Positions 31,654 to 40,658 of a stretch of DNA of 64,000 bases are shown piece after piece. The notes beneath the pieces were generated by a model. The model had not been told where the DNA came from and ran no database searches. It saw nothing but the letters and a program-made list of their open reading frames with translations. Numbering within the stretch: position 1 is the stretch's first letter; the number at the start of each line of letters is the position of its first letter. The translations under genes and the position numbers were made by a program. Source of the DNA: Immersiella caudata (lineage: Eukaryota > Ascomycota > Sordariomycetes > Sordariales > Lasiosphaeriaceae); assembly GCA_030512335.1 (NCBI GenBank), contig JAULSU010000002.1, positions 3,844,001 to 3,908,000 of the forward strand, written 5' to 3'.

Positions 31654-31989
31654 GCTCAGGGATCACCAAGGGATCAAGCTTGAGACACCAGACTGGCCGT
31701 GTCATGGGCGCCATTGCCGAGGAGGGTTTATCACGGGTCAATGCCTTATTCCCAACGCGGTTCCTTCCCATCACACGGTAATAACATCACGGATACCCGT
31801 TTCATCGCGCTATTGGTTTCCTGCAAGAGGCACTCAGTACAGCTTTTACACGGACCCGATCAAGAATGCAGTCTGAGGGCCGGCATTCTTGACACCGAGG
31901 CACCGAACAGCTTCACACCGGCACTTCGGCAATGCCTTAGGCCATACAGCCAAGATGCCGAGGCTTCGTGGGCAAGGGGAGGCAACCGT

Positions 31990-32070
31990 CACATATAAGG
32001 TGCCTCCCTCCCTCCCCTCTCTCTTCTCCCGCTCTCCCACTCTCTCCCCATATTTCCCCCTTGGTTTGCT
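31990..32070 (+). promoter_or_regulatory. TATA-like box plus CT-rich tract upstream of the Set9-like gene
   Basis: CATATAAGG at about 31991 is followed by 60 bases composed almost only of C and T, ending 30-40 bp before the ATG at 32100. CT-rich tracts next to start sites are typical of filamentous fungal promoters. Confidence 0.5.
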
Positions 32071-32099
32071 TTCACCAGCACCTGATAACCGCCAACCGG

Positions 32100-33449
32100 A
32101 TGACCGGATATTCCCCTGCCATGGCTTTAGAACAACAGGTAAACGTGATTGTGTTTATTTAGGGTATAGAATTAGCGCTAACTCTTAATTAGCTCGAAGT
32201 GGTCGGCCCTAGCAGTAAATGGGTTCAGATTGAAGATCGGCAGTTCGAAGGCCTTCTCACCACCAAGGTCCAAATAATGGTGAAGTCACTTCCAGTCAGG
32301 CGTCTCGCCCGGGTCCAGACCCGGTACAACAAGGACAAAACGCCCTTCATCAATGCTCTTCTCGCATACTCTAGGGGTCAAATGGCTCTGGAACCATGTA
32401 CTCAGTGCCGAAATTCTGGAAGCGAAATGCCATTTCCCGCCTGTGTCTTTCTCCCAGCGGGACCTTGGAATTTCGCATGTGCCTGCTGCATTGCACGTGG
32501 CCATGGGAGGCATTGTGCCTTCCACACTCGTGACGAAGACCGTGACGAGATATGGATGGAGACCCAAGTCGGAGATCAGACCGTCTGGACGCGTTGCGAA
32601 CTGACTGCAACGCAATTTGGCGCAATCGATGATTTCCTTACCGATGTGCTTATCAGTTGCCCTGGCTACTGGGCCACCATCCGCAAGCTTTCGGAATCTC
32701 CAAGGAGCCTAGGTGGCACCGACAGAGCTGAGGTTGCGGGAATCATCCGGAGTCATATCACCAAGGGTGACTTAGCTGCTGCGGAAGAGAAGCTTCTATT
32801 AGTGGGAGGTATCCACAACTTTCATCAGGAGCTTGGGAGCGCTATTCGACATCATTTCAGCATTCACCTACGACGTTATCTATCGATGTATCTCTCAGAC
32901 TGCCCCTTCGAGATCAACAGCACCGACCGTTTCGGCCCCAACAACGCCAGCATTACCGCCCGGCAGCAGCTCAAATGTGGTGATCCTATCCGATACCTCA
33001 CTGCATTGCTAGTAGAGGTGTCAGCAGAGGAAGAGGCCTCTATGACACGCTCTGGGCGAGACTTCAGCGTATTGGTCAACGATCGCACATGCCGCGCCTT
33101 CTTGCTTGCAGGCCCTGCAAGGTTTATAAACCACGATTGCGACCCTAATGCGGAGATTAAACCCGAGGGGAGGATGGGCGTCCAAGTTGTTGCGAAGAGA
33201 GACATCAGGTGTGGCGAGGAGATTACAGGTTTTTACGCGTCGAATTATTTCGGCAAGGGTAACTGTGAATGCGAGTGTGCAACATGTCAAAGGGAAAGTA
33301 GCAGTTGGAACCGATGTGGACGTCGGCGTGGTGGCGACATGAAGGATGAATGCCGTCTGTGTCGGTCCAAGGAAGAGGAGTGTTGTCGTTGCCGACGCCA
33401 CTCCGACTTGTATGGGCGCAGATGGCCGGCCACCAAAGATCCCACTTGA
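32100..33449 (+). CDS. Set9/KMT5-like histone methyltransferase with DUF3716-like N-terminus
   Basis: Exons 32100-32138 and 32193-33449 (54-nt intron with GCTAACT branch site), 431 aa. Residues 80-124 carry PCTQCRNSG, FPACVF, CACCIARGHGRHCAF, a cysteine pattern like the fungal DUF3716 zinc module. Residues 230-375 match the Set9/SUV420 SET domain: HLRRYLSMYLSDCPFEI, ARQQLKCGDPIRYLTAL, GRDFSVL, LLAGPARFINHDCDPNAE (AdoMet-binding NHDC) and DIRCGEEITGFYASNYFG. Cysteines CECECATC follow as a post-SET zinc site, and CRCRRHSDLYGRRWP resembles the Set9 tail. The family methylates histone H4 Lys20 in the nucleus. ITGFYAS deviates from the usual ITISYA, which the second copy at the right edge retains. 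Fusion to a DUF3716-like module is unusual. Confidence 0.85.
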
Positions 33450-33934
33450 GAGCTAGGCTGTCTGTCTAATTCGGGACCATAAGGAACAAATGCGTTCTCT
33501 GACACAGACGTTGCGTCCATACCCGGCTTCAGGCCGGCAGGCAGCCAAGCACCTGAGCCTCACTGAAGGAACGTGCCAGCAAACGTGCTGGGAGAATCGG
33601 CGCGCCACTGTATCTGCAGGCTACCCAATTCATCTCGACGGGTCGCGGACACCACCAACGCGCGCAGAGAGTGTCTGCAGCGTGTTTTCCAAGCGCAAGG
33701 ACTCTGCATGCGCATCTACAACTGCAAGTATACGCTTCATGGGTGTGGGTAGCCACTTCCCTTCCTCCGCCAGAGCAGCCACTCCCCGCGACCCGGCACG
33801 CGGTGAAGAACCATCCACTTCTTCGCCGCCGCAACCTGTGATCGCGAGGTCTGGACTGTATAAGCCGCGGGTGGTACACTAAGGCATCTGATAACGCACC
33901 TGGGTCAGGCAGGCTATATCACCACCTCGCCGTC
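33450..33934. other. No supported gene (0.5 kb)
   Basis: Overlapping frames on both strands lack motifs. Confidence 0.45.
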
Positions 33935-34905
33935 TTGGCTGGCCCCTATTATGCTCTGCAACGGATCTTTGATACAACCAAAGATAGCATTCTGACGGTT
34001 TTCGACCCATTGATCCCACCTCACTCATTTTCGGAGCTGTCAGGGTTCACTTCGGACCTGGCCAAGTTATACCGAGCGGAGCCGGCTCTAGAGCTGGCCC
34101 AGATTCATCTGGTGAAGGTGGGAGAGGCGGCCATCGTCATCACGGCTTGCACACAGCCATTGATCAGGAGGAATATCACGGGGGGAAGAGGATATATCCC
34201 GCATCGGCCTCCGAGGGCGACACTTCTGCGCTTTACTGAGCAAGGCCACAATTCGCAGACCAGAAAATAGAGCCTCGGTAAATGGAATGCGCGTGTTACA
34301 TGACTATGTTATCCACACCCTTTCAACCTAGAGAAATCGACAAAATCCCTTCTTTTTGTGGACAACATCCTCAACACCACCCTTCTCGCCATCCTCAACA
34401 CCACCCTTCGCGCTATAAACACCATCCTCAACGCCACCCTTCTACTATGAGATGGGTTCTGAGTGTGATGATGAGGGTGGTGTTGAGTATGACGATGAGG
34501 GCGGCGTTGAGCTTTACAAGAGGACAGCACTCGTATCACTTCGAACTCGGTGATCTGGGGTTATGTGACAGTACTGTTCACATCCAACCTGGGGTAGCTG
34601 GCATAACCGTGTATATAGCCCCTGAGGTAGCACGGTAAGGACAGCCAACACCTAAGTCAGATGTCTGGTCTCTGTTTATAACAGAGCTCTAGGCACTCGA
34701 CGTAAAAGGCTTTTAGAAGCTTAAGCACACTTTTAATAACCTTAACGCGATATTTAATCTTGTATTTGCGTCGCTAGAGGACAGCAGGGTCGCGTGTCTT
34801 AAAGAAATGGCGGAAACCGATCCGGACCGCCAGGCGTCAGCGGCACAGATGCTAAAAAAGCTTTTTAGTAGCGACGGCTCAAGCACGCCTTACAGCCTCG
34901 CTTAA
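33935..34905 (+). pseudogene. Decayed fungal protein kinase
   Basis: The start reads protein-like (TTKDSILTVFDPLIPPHSFS, LAKLYRAEPALELAQIHLVK) until a stop at 34270. After an inserted repeat, FELGDLGLCDS corresponds to the DFG region (GDLG) and GVAGITVYIAPEVA to the activation-loop end. After a further stop, KSDVWSLFITEL-stop-ALDVKGF continues into the C-lobe, and EMAETDPDRQASAAQMLKKL matches the terminal helix of fungal kinases. Several TAA/TAG stops occupy positions where CAA, CAG or TGG would be expected, compatible with C-to-T decay. The P-loop and HRD region are unrecognisable. Non-functional. Confidence 0.65.
34366..34510. repeat. CCTCAACACCACCC minisatellite and its inverted copy
   Basis: Three CCTCAACRCCACCC units (34366-34440) are followed by GAGGGTGGTGTTGAG and GAGGGCGGCGTTGAG in inverted orientation (about 34473-34512). 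The two halves are complementary. They interrupt the dead kinase. Confidence 0.75.
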
Positions 34906-35539
34906 TCCTTAACTTAGATGATGTTAATGAGTGTGCCGGTTACACGGAGATTACGCTTACGGCAGAGGCGGTAGAGATATCCACAGTTAACACCAGCGCC
35001 AGGCACGTCTAAGTCGCCTCTGCCGATAGCACGACGTGGGACCTTAAGCAGATGGGATCGTGAAGGCAGTTCTACTAATAGAGGGATAATGTAATGGCGT
35101 GTTAAGCTTGAAACTGCCTTGCGGAGACCTGACCTGAAGAGCCAACGGTCCAATTTGCATTGGGGAAAGGGAAGGATACTAGGAAGCACTGCCTCGAGCT
35201 GCAGGAGCTTCCGATCTTTAGGTATGGAAAGAAGCAGATAGGGTTCGAAGGTTCAGGGACGAGACAGGATCCATCACACGGGAGGACGACCATTAGATAA
35301 GAATGGCCCTTTAGGGTAGCTTTAAATTGGAAACTAATCTCTCTAGCGCCCGTCGTGATCTTGATGGCCGAGCTTTGTTTGGATCTGATTTCCGGTAACC
35401 TGCGATCGTTTCACTTCTCGTTATCTGCCTCGCAACGGCGACGCACGCCATTCGACATGCAGTTAGTCGAGTCCGCGTTCCCTCAAAGGTTAGACACAGG
35501 CTTTTCGATACGCAAGTCGCCTTTGCTCTGTCGACGTGG
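34906..35539. other. No supported gene (0.6 kb)
   Basis: A 91-codon minus frame (34914-35189) has no recognisable motif. Confidence 0.45.
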
Positions 35540-36193
35540 CTAACGATGACACACTCGCCTCATGAAGAAGAGTAATACCAACGTGTGAGAAAGGGCTGGA
35601 ATTGCAGAGTTATCCTGGCGATGGTGGTTTCGATGGAAGTGGTGGAGGAGTCCCCACATGGTGACGCGCATCATCGCCGCGTCGGGAAATCTCAACAAGT
35701 CCATCGCGCATCGCTTGCACGAGGTGGGGAGAGGCCGCGAGCGACCGGCCGGGTCGAAGGACAGGTGAAATTTAACCACGATACCGTCCCCAGCGAACAG
35801 TTCACGGTCCGGGATCCCGAGGCAATGCTGCGCCCAATTCAGGGTGCCGGCTTCTGGGAAAACCGCCAATAATTGAGACACATCGTCGACGAAGCTTTGG
35901 TCCGCGCGCTGATATTCGATGACGGCTGCATGCAGCCTGTCGCGCATGGCCGTACTGGCCTCGCATCCCCGACGTTCAATGTCGTCAATCTTCGTCTTGA
36001 AGGCCGCTATGTAAGCCAAAGGTGATGTCTTTGCCTGCGACAGAACTGAGTTCAGCGTCACATGCGGCTGCTGCTTGGAAGAAGCAACGGGTGTGGCATG
36101 CTTTGATATGGAAGTCCTAGTTGCTGCTTTCGTAGTCGGCCGCGCCGGCTTGTCATCATCGATGAGAATCGGGTCTTCTAGTGTCCCCGCCAT
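35540..36193 (-). CDS. Paralogue of the Ulp1-linked domain, with a SUMO-interacting-like motif
   Basis: ATG at 36193 chosen because MAGTLEDPILIDDDKP looks like a true N-terminus; the frame is open 53 codons further. The product is 217 aa. Residues 7-14 (DPILIDDD) fit a SUMO-interacting motif: a hydrophobic core followed by acidic residues. Residues 75-160 contain FKTKIDDIERRGCEASTAMR, EYQRADQSFVDD, FPEAGTLNWA and GDGIVVKFHLSFDP. These align along their length with the C-terminal part of the Ulp1 fusion protein at 22.3-24.2 kb. The tail (about 165-217) is not shared and may include intron sequence. The family is unknown to me. The shared link to SUMO biology (protease fusion, SIM) is inference. 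Confidence 0.6.
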   Translation of the reverse strand: MAGTLEDPILIDDDKPARPTTKAATRTSISKHATPVASSKQQPHVTLNSVLSQAKTSPLAYIAAFKTKIDDIERRGCEASTAMRDRLHAAVIEYQRADQSFVDDVSQLLAVFPEAGTLNWAQHCLGIPDRELFAGDGIVVKFHLSFDPAGRSRPLPTSCKRCAMDLLRFPDAAMMRVTMWGLLHHFHRNHHRQDNSAIPALSHTLVLLFFMRRVCHR

Positions 36194-36615
36194 TTCGAAG
36201 GGAGGAGGGTTTGCTTGGTGCTCGATGCCCAGGCATGCGGAGGTATCGGTGACGTTTGTCGTGGCACAAATCGAGATGCCTTTTTTGCAGAGCAAATGGA
36301 GCGCGCGACGGCGAACCTCGTCCCTTGACCCTCTGTCCATCCGGGCAGGCACTGACTCATTAACTCAATGTCTGCCCCTACTCACAGAGGCCCATACTCT
36401 CTCTGTTCAGTGCCACCCCGCTAGCTTCCCATCCATCAACCTTAAACCGTGGAGCCAAAGATCGCCGCCTGGTGGGGCACGATTTCGCCGCAGACCTGGC
36501 TATGGCGCGAACCGAAGCCGGTGGGGAGGAAGCGCGTCCTCCCCACGTTCCAGTTAGCACTCCGGTCTAAGGGGAATTATAGCCTAGCCAGACATACCAG
36601 CGAGTCGCCTCCGTC
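36194..36615. other. No supported gene (0.4 kb)
   Basis: Probably the 5' region of the minus-strand gene to the left and the 3' flank of the acidic-repeat gene. Confidence 0.4.
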
Positions 36616-37500
36616 TTACGATCTCAGCAATCTTCTGCAGCCACAGCCCAAATCCCCAGCGAGCTGCCCGCAGCCCAACCTCATGGTGACGGGACAGACG
36701 ACCTCAACACCGACGCCCGCTGAAAAAGGTTCCACCTCCCATGTGGAGGGCTCATCATCGACTTTCTTGTAGGTGACCTTTGCGGCTGTTGCGGTTCTCC
36801 ACTCGAGTGTCTGTTGGTAGCTGGAAGATATTCGCGGTCGTGCATTCTCCGGGTAGTCTCCAAGCGCAGGCTCTGGAACCCTGATGAGAGCGAAGCCTTT
36901 AGACTGATGTGAAGAGTGCAGCTGGTTGTATAGAGAATCGAAGTTCTGCCACTCGGTAATATCTGGCGTCGCCACTGGCGTTTGCTGCAGGTATTCCCAG
37001 ACACCCACACTACCCAGTGCGTCAGCTGCTAGCAGTTCTGCAGCATTGGAGTCCACAATGTCGGCGAGTGGGCCGAGACTAGAGCTAGGGGCTCCGTTGA
37101 CCTGCTTGTCGGTATGCTCGCCATCGGCCTGCTCTTCGTCGGCCTGCTCGTTGTCGACCTGCTCGCCATCGGCCTCCTCGTTGTCGGCCTGCTCTTGGTC
37201 GGCCTGCTCGTCGTTGACCTGCTCGCCATCGGCCTGCTCGTTGTCGGGCTGCTCTTGGTCGGGCTGCTCTTCGTCGGCCTGCTCGTTGTCAACCTGCTCG
37301 CCATCGGCCTGCTCTTCGTCGGCCTGCTCGTTGTCGACCTGCTCGCCATCGGCCTGCTCTTCGTCGGCCTGCTCTTCGTCGGCCTGCTCTTCGTCGGCCA
37401 GCTCGTCGTCGGCCTGCCCGCCGTTGACCTGCTCGCCATCGGCTTCAACTCGGCGGCTCAGCGTCCAGGTTGCATGGCAAAACCCGGACCACCGCGCCAC
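36616..37500 (-). CDS. Acidic pentapeptide-repeat protein with MULE/FAR1-like DNA-binding stretch
   Basis: Open frame of 294 codons from 37500. Residues 20-138 are repeats of ADEEQ, ADGEQ, VDNEQ and related pentapeptides (over 20 units). Residues about 185-265 read NFDSLYNQLHSSHQSKGFAL, ATAAKVTYKKVDDEPSTWEV. This resembles the WRKY/GCM1-like DNA-binding segment (FAR1/MULE type) that begins many Mutator-like transposases, where cysteine-containing TGCPFKV..K..D..W.V is usual; here the cysteine is lost. The rest of a transposase is absent and the C-terminus (GCGQLAGDLGCGCRRLLRS) looks like read-through. I think it is a domesticated or decayed MULE N-terminus expanded by a minisatellite. Expression is unproven. 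Confidence 0.45.
   Translation of the reverse strand: MARWSGFCHATWTLSRRVEADGEQVNGGQADDELADEEQADEEQADEEQADGEQVDNEQADEEQADGEQVDNEQADEEQPDQEQPDNEQADGEQVNDEQADQEQADNEEADGEQVDNEQADEEQADGEHTDKQVNGAPSSSLGPLADIVDSNAAELLAADALGSVGVWEYLQQTPVATPDITEWQNFDSLYNQLHSSHQSKGFALIRVPEPALGDYPENARPRISSSYQQTLEWRTATAAKVTYKKVDDEPSTWEVEPFSAGVGVEVVCPVTMRLGCGQLAGDLGCGCRRLLRS
37110..37445. repeat. 15-bp/30-bp coding minisatellite
   Basis: Units of the type GGCCTGCTCTTCGTC and GGCCTGCTCGTTGTC alternate about 22 times, in frame on the minus strand as (A/V)D(E/G/N)EQ. Confidence 0.9.
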
Positions 37501-38064
37501 CGGGCTGTGTAAATTGCCCCATGGTCGTCCTCGGGGTCAGGCCGCATAACGTTAACTGAATGCCAAGCAGCCCGCTCAGTTGCTGGAGGGGTGCCATCGG
37601 GTGTTTCGGCGGTTAGGCATTGCTCGTGCCAGGCAGAGTCAAGGGACCGCAGGTGACAGCTAGAGCGATGGACCCTCTAACGGAACTTGCCCGGAGTAGC
37701 CAAGCCCCTTCTGAGACTACCACAACGGAAGGGCAAACTGATCGGCGAATGGATACAAGCCGATCAGGAAGAGATCCATTTTTCCCACCAGGGCGCATAG
37801 GGCGGCACGCGCAGAGGGAGGATGTTAACCATCCGAAAAGAGCTGCAGCTAGGCAATTTCATACAGCATATTCGTTCCTTGATGAGGTGGGTGAATTATG
37901 GGATTCACTATCATGCGGTTGCTGAGGCAACTGCTGCCGAAGTACAAAACGTCAAGTCAACAAACAATTCAGGGGCGCCAAGCCAAACTCACTACAAAAA
38001 CACCACAGAAACTTCACGATCGCCCATGGTTCCAAATACTCGCAACCTACACATTCCAACGCCT
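37501..38064. other. No supported gene (0.6 kb)
   Basis: Frames up to 101 codons without motif. An ATTCAGGGGC word at about 37968 recurs elsewhere in the window. Confidence 0.45.
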
Positions 38065-38999
38065 CTAAGCATCAGGGATGAGTCCTTCTTTAGCCTCTTC
38101 AAGCGTGAGACCAAGCATCAGGGATGAGTCGGGTAGCTTTGCGATGGTCAGTAGAAGAAAGGAGGCAGACGTCGTAGGTCTTACCTGAGCGTGAGTGACT
38201 TCCAGCCTGCTAACTGCCTCTTCAAGATATGATGGACCAGGGTTAGTGAAGCTACATGTCCTGCACCACTTCATTGGATCAAGCCGCTTTCCAACCTCCT
38301 GAAACAGCTCATCTCGCTCCCGCTTCCCAGACACTATCGCATCTAACACGCTATACCCTTCTAAAACACGCCCGAAAAAACCATCCGTAATCGATTTGTA
38401 TAAAATCTTCGGTTCGTCATACCGGAGTAGAATTTGAACATCTATCCCCAGTTCTGGAATGGCAATACCCTCGTTTGAGAGTCCAAGCAGATTGGCGAAG
38501 GGATAAAGCGACAACAGCAGGCTCACCCAAGTCCCAGGAAGAGCGGTGTCCATTTCGTCTTCTAGGCATATCAACCTAGCCCATAAACATTCGACAGGGG
38601 ACTCAGATGCCAGACTGCCGAAGCCAGGTAGGGTAGATTCGACCTCCGCAACTCTGAGGGTAGTCCAAAGGACCAACCACACTCGCAAGAATCGCGATTC
38701 GCGCTTGGTCGTAGCGTCCTCCTGCATAAAGGTCAACTGCTTCGGAAGTGTGGTGCTAATTCTTTCGTCTGCGTCGTTGTATATCGTGCGGAGGTCGTCG
38801 GTACGGCCAAGTTGAACTGCACGGCATATCCGCACACAATGTTCAAAACCCTCAAATTCAGGTTTCCTAGACACGAGGAAACCTTATTAGACCATCATTG
38901 CCCTGTACGGCATGGATTTCACTCTTACATGAACTTCTCGCCAGCAATGTGGATGTCATCCAGCCGTTGAATACCCGGAACGTAGTGGTAAGGTTGCAT
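38065..38999 (-). CDS. Uncharacterised 3-exon protein (274 aa)
   Basis: Exons 38999-38929, 38866-38185, 38136-38065; introns of 62 and 48 nt (the second with TACTGAC) are in consistent phase. The N-terminus reads MQPYHYVPGIQRLDDIHIAG. The body is helical with LRVWLVLWTTLRVAEVE, VSLLLSLYPFANLLGL, and the segment KWCRTCSFTNPGPSYL holding a CxxC. The C-terminal exon ends SLMLGLTLEEAKEGLIPDA. No known domain. The splice models make an ATG-started frame with good codon quality, so I regard the gene as real. Possible cytosolic or nuclear protein; function unknown. Confidence 0.7.
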
Positions 39000-40658
39000 C
39001 TTGAATGGCCCCAGTAGGGGGGGGGGTGGGTAACCTTGTAACAGTTAATAAGTTTAGTGATGATGTCCAGAATACAAGGGCACATGGCCAGAGCAGAAAT
39101 ATATAACCTTAAGCAGCTTATTCTGGAGCCCCACATGCTCTGCAACACGTCGTTCAACTCGCTGCATCGATCCGCGTTTACCCCCGTGCATGGAAGCGCG
39201 GCCACGGCGGATATCGAATAGAATCTTGGGGCATGACGAATTAAGCCCAGACGGTGGGCCTTGGTGCATACAGAGCACTTGTATGTCCGTTTGCGGTTAC
39301 CATGGCGCGGCCGCTGAGCACATCAGCGGCGAGGCGGCAGGCCAACACGGGCATGACCGCCGGCAGGCAAGGTCTCTGTATGGCTCAAAGGGACCGAAAT
39401 GCAAGCCAAACCAGGGCAGAAACACCAGACCATCGACCAACTGTGCCCGCCCGTCCCTGTCACCCACAAAAGCACACCGACCATAAACGCTGCAAACGTT
39501 ATAGGTCAAGACGGCAGGATAACCCGCACTGCAGGCCCTCACATGCACGTCTCGGTCAAAGTATAACACGCCACCTAAATATCACTACCCGTTAGGCGCT
39601 TTACTCATTCACTGGTCAGGGTGCCCACACCCACACCGACCTCAAGTTGTCATATGGGGCGGCCGCTCGGCATAGAAGTGAGGCACCGAAGGTGGGCGAC
39701 GAATAGTTGCTTTCCCCGCTTGTCCCTGTCACCCAGAACAAACCGGTCGTGAACAATCTGCACATTGTGTGCCGTGTCTGCACACGTCACTCAAACGGAA
39801 TTCGGCAGCTGGTAGCGGCTTCGGGCAGCTTGAGAGACGTGTAGTTCATCAACGTGGTACAATGGGAAAAAGGGGGCGACCTGCGGACCCGTCGTCATCG
39901 TGTTCTTACAGGGCCCCAGTACGCCTCGGTCAAGCTGCGACACGTCACCGCCCAAAGGGCGAGAGATGCTCTTGGGCCGGTCGGCAGGCCCGCGGCAAGG
40001 GGGGCAGGCAGAGGAAGGGACAAGAAGTGCAGACTCATCACCCAGAGGGCGCCCAGCGCGATGCGGCAGCTTACAGCCAAAGCGGGGATAGGCACCCGTG
40101 TCCGGACGGCCAATTGTGCACGCCTAGGATACTCTCAAATGGGAACCCATTCTGCTCTCAGCGGCGCATGCAAGCGCTGCATACACTTCCAAACGTGGTT
40201 GGCAGGAGAATGCCAAGATGGAGGCAAACATATTCAAGATTCGGCTAGAAATAACGCAAAGGAGAACACACAGGAGAGGGGCGGGTGTAAGGGTAAAATG
40301 CTGAAGTAGCTGGCCTTGTAGCGGTCAGTATGAAAGAGTTATATGTGGAACTAGGGAAGAGGTGGAGAAGGGAAGAAGTGTGGGTGGAGAAGAGAGGCCA
40401 AGGTTTCTATGGACATCCGCCAGAGCCTAGAACAAAACTGTGCCCGTTTACATGACTGGGAAACACTCTCCGAGTCACCTTGGTCAGAAATCACCACGCA
40501 ATGCGCGTTCGCAACACAGAGTTGTCAGGGAATGGTATACATCTCAAAGATGATATTGATGATGCTAGCGAGTCCACAGGTGCAGCAGGGAAAACTCCCA
40601 GTTGTATCTTGGTGTTGTTGTGATCGCACGACCTTTACACGGACAGGTTCCATTACCC
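39000..40658. other. No supported gene (1.7 kb); short repeated word
   Basis: Many GC-rich frames, none convincing. The word CGCCTCGGTCAAGC...GACACGTCAC occurs near 39915, in a diverged form near 39547 (CGTCTCGGTCAAAG...AACACGCCAC), and again at 51838. This suggests scattered pieces of one repeat family. Confidence 0.5.

Noticed and set aside
14787..33449. Origin of the KilA-N, Ulp1 and helicase genes from an integrated large DNA virus
   Set aside because: KilA-N, C48 proteases and SNF2 helicases occur in large DNA viruses, but the genes here have fungal introns and fungal partners (FHA, Set9, DUF3716-like), and no capsid, packaging ATPase or viral polymerase is visible.
37114..37549. Long plus-strand frames over the acidic repeat
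   Set aside because: They are opposite-strand reflections of the in-frame 15-bp minisatellite and encode monotonous Leu/Val/Gly or Ser/Cys text.
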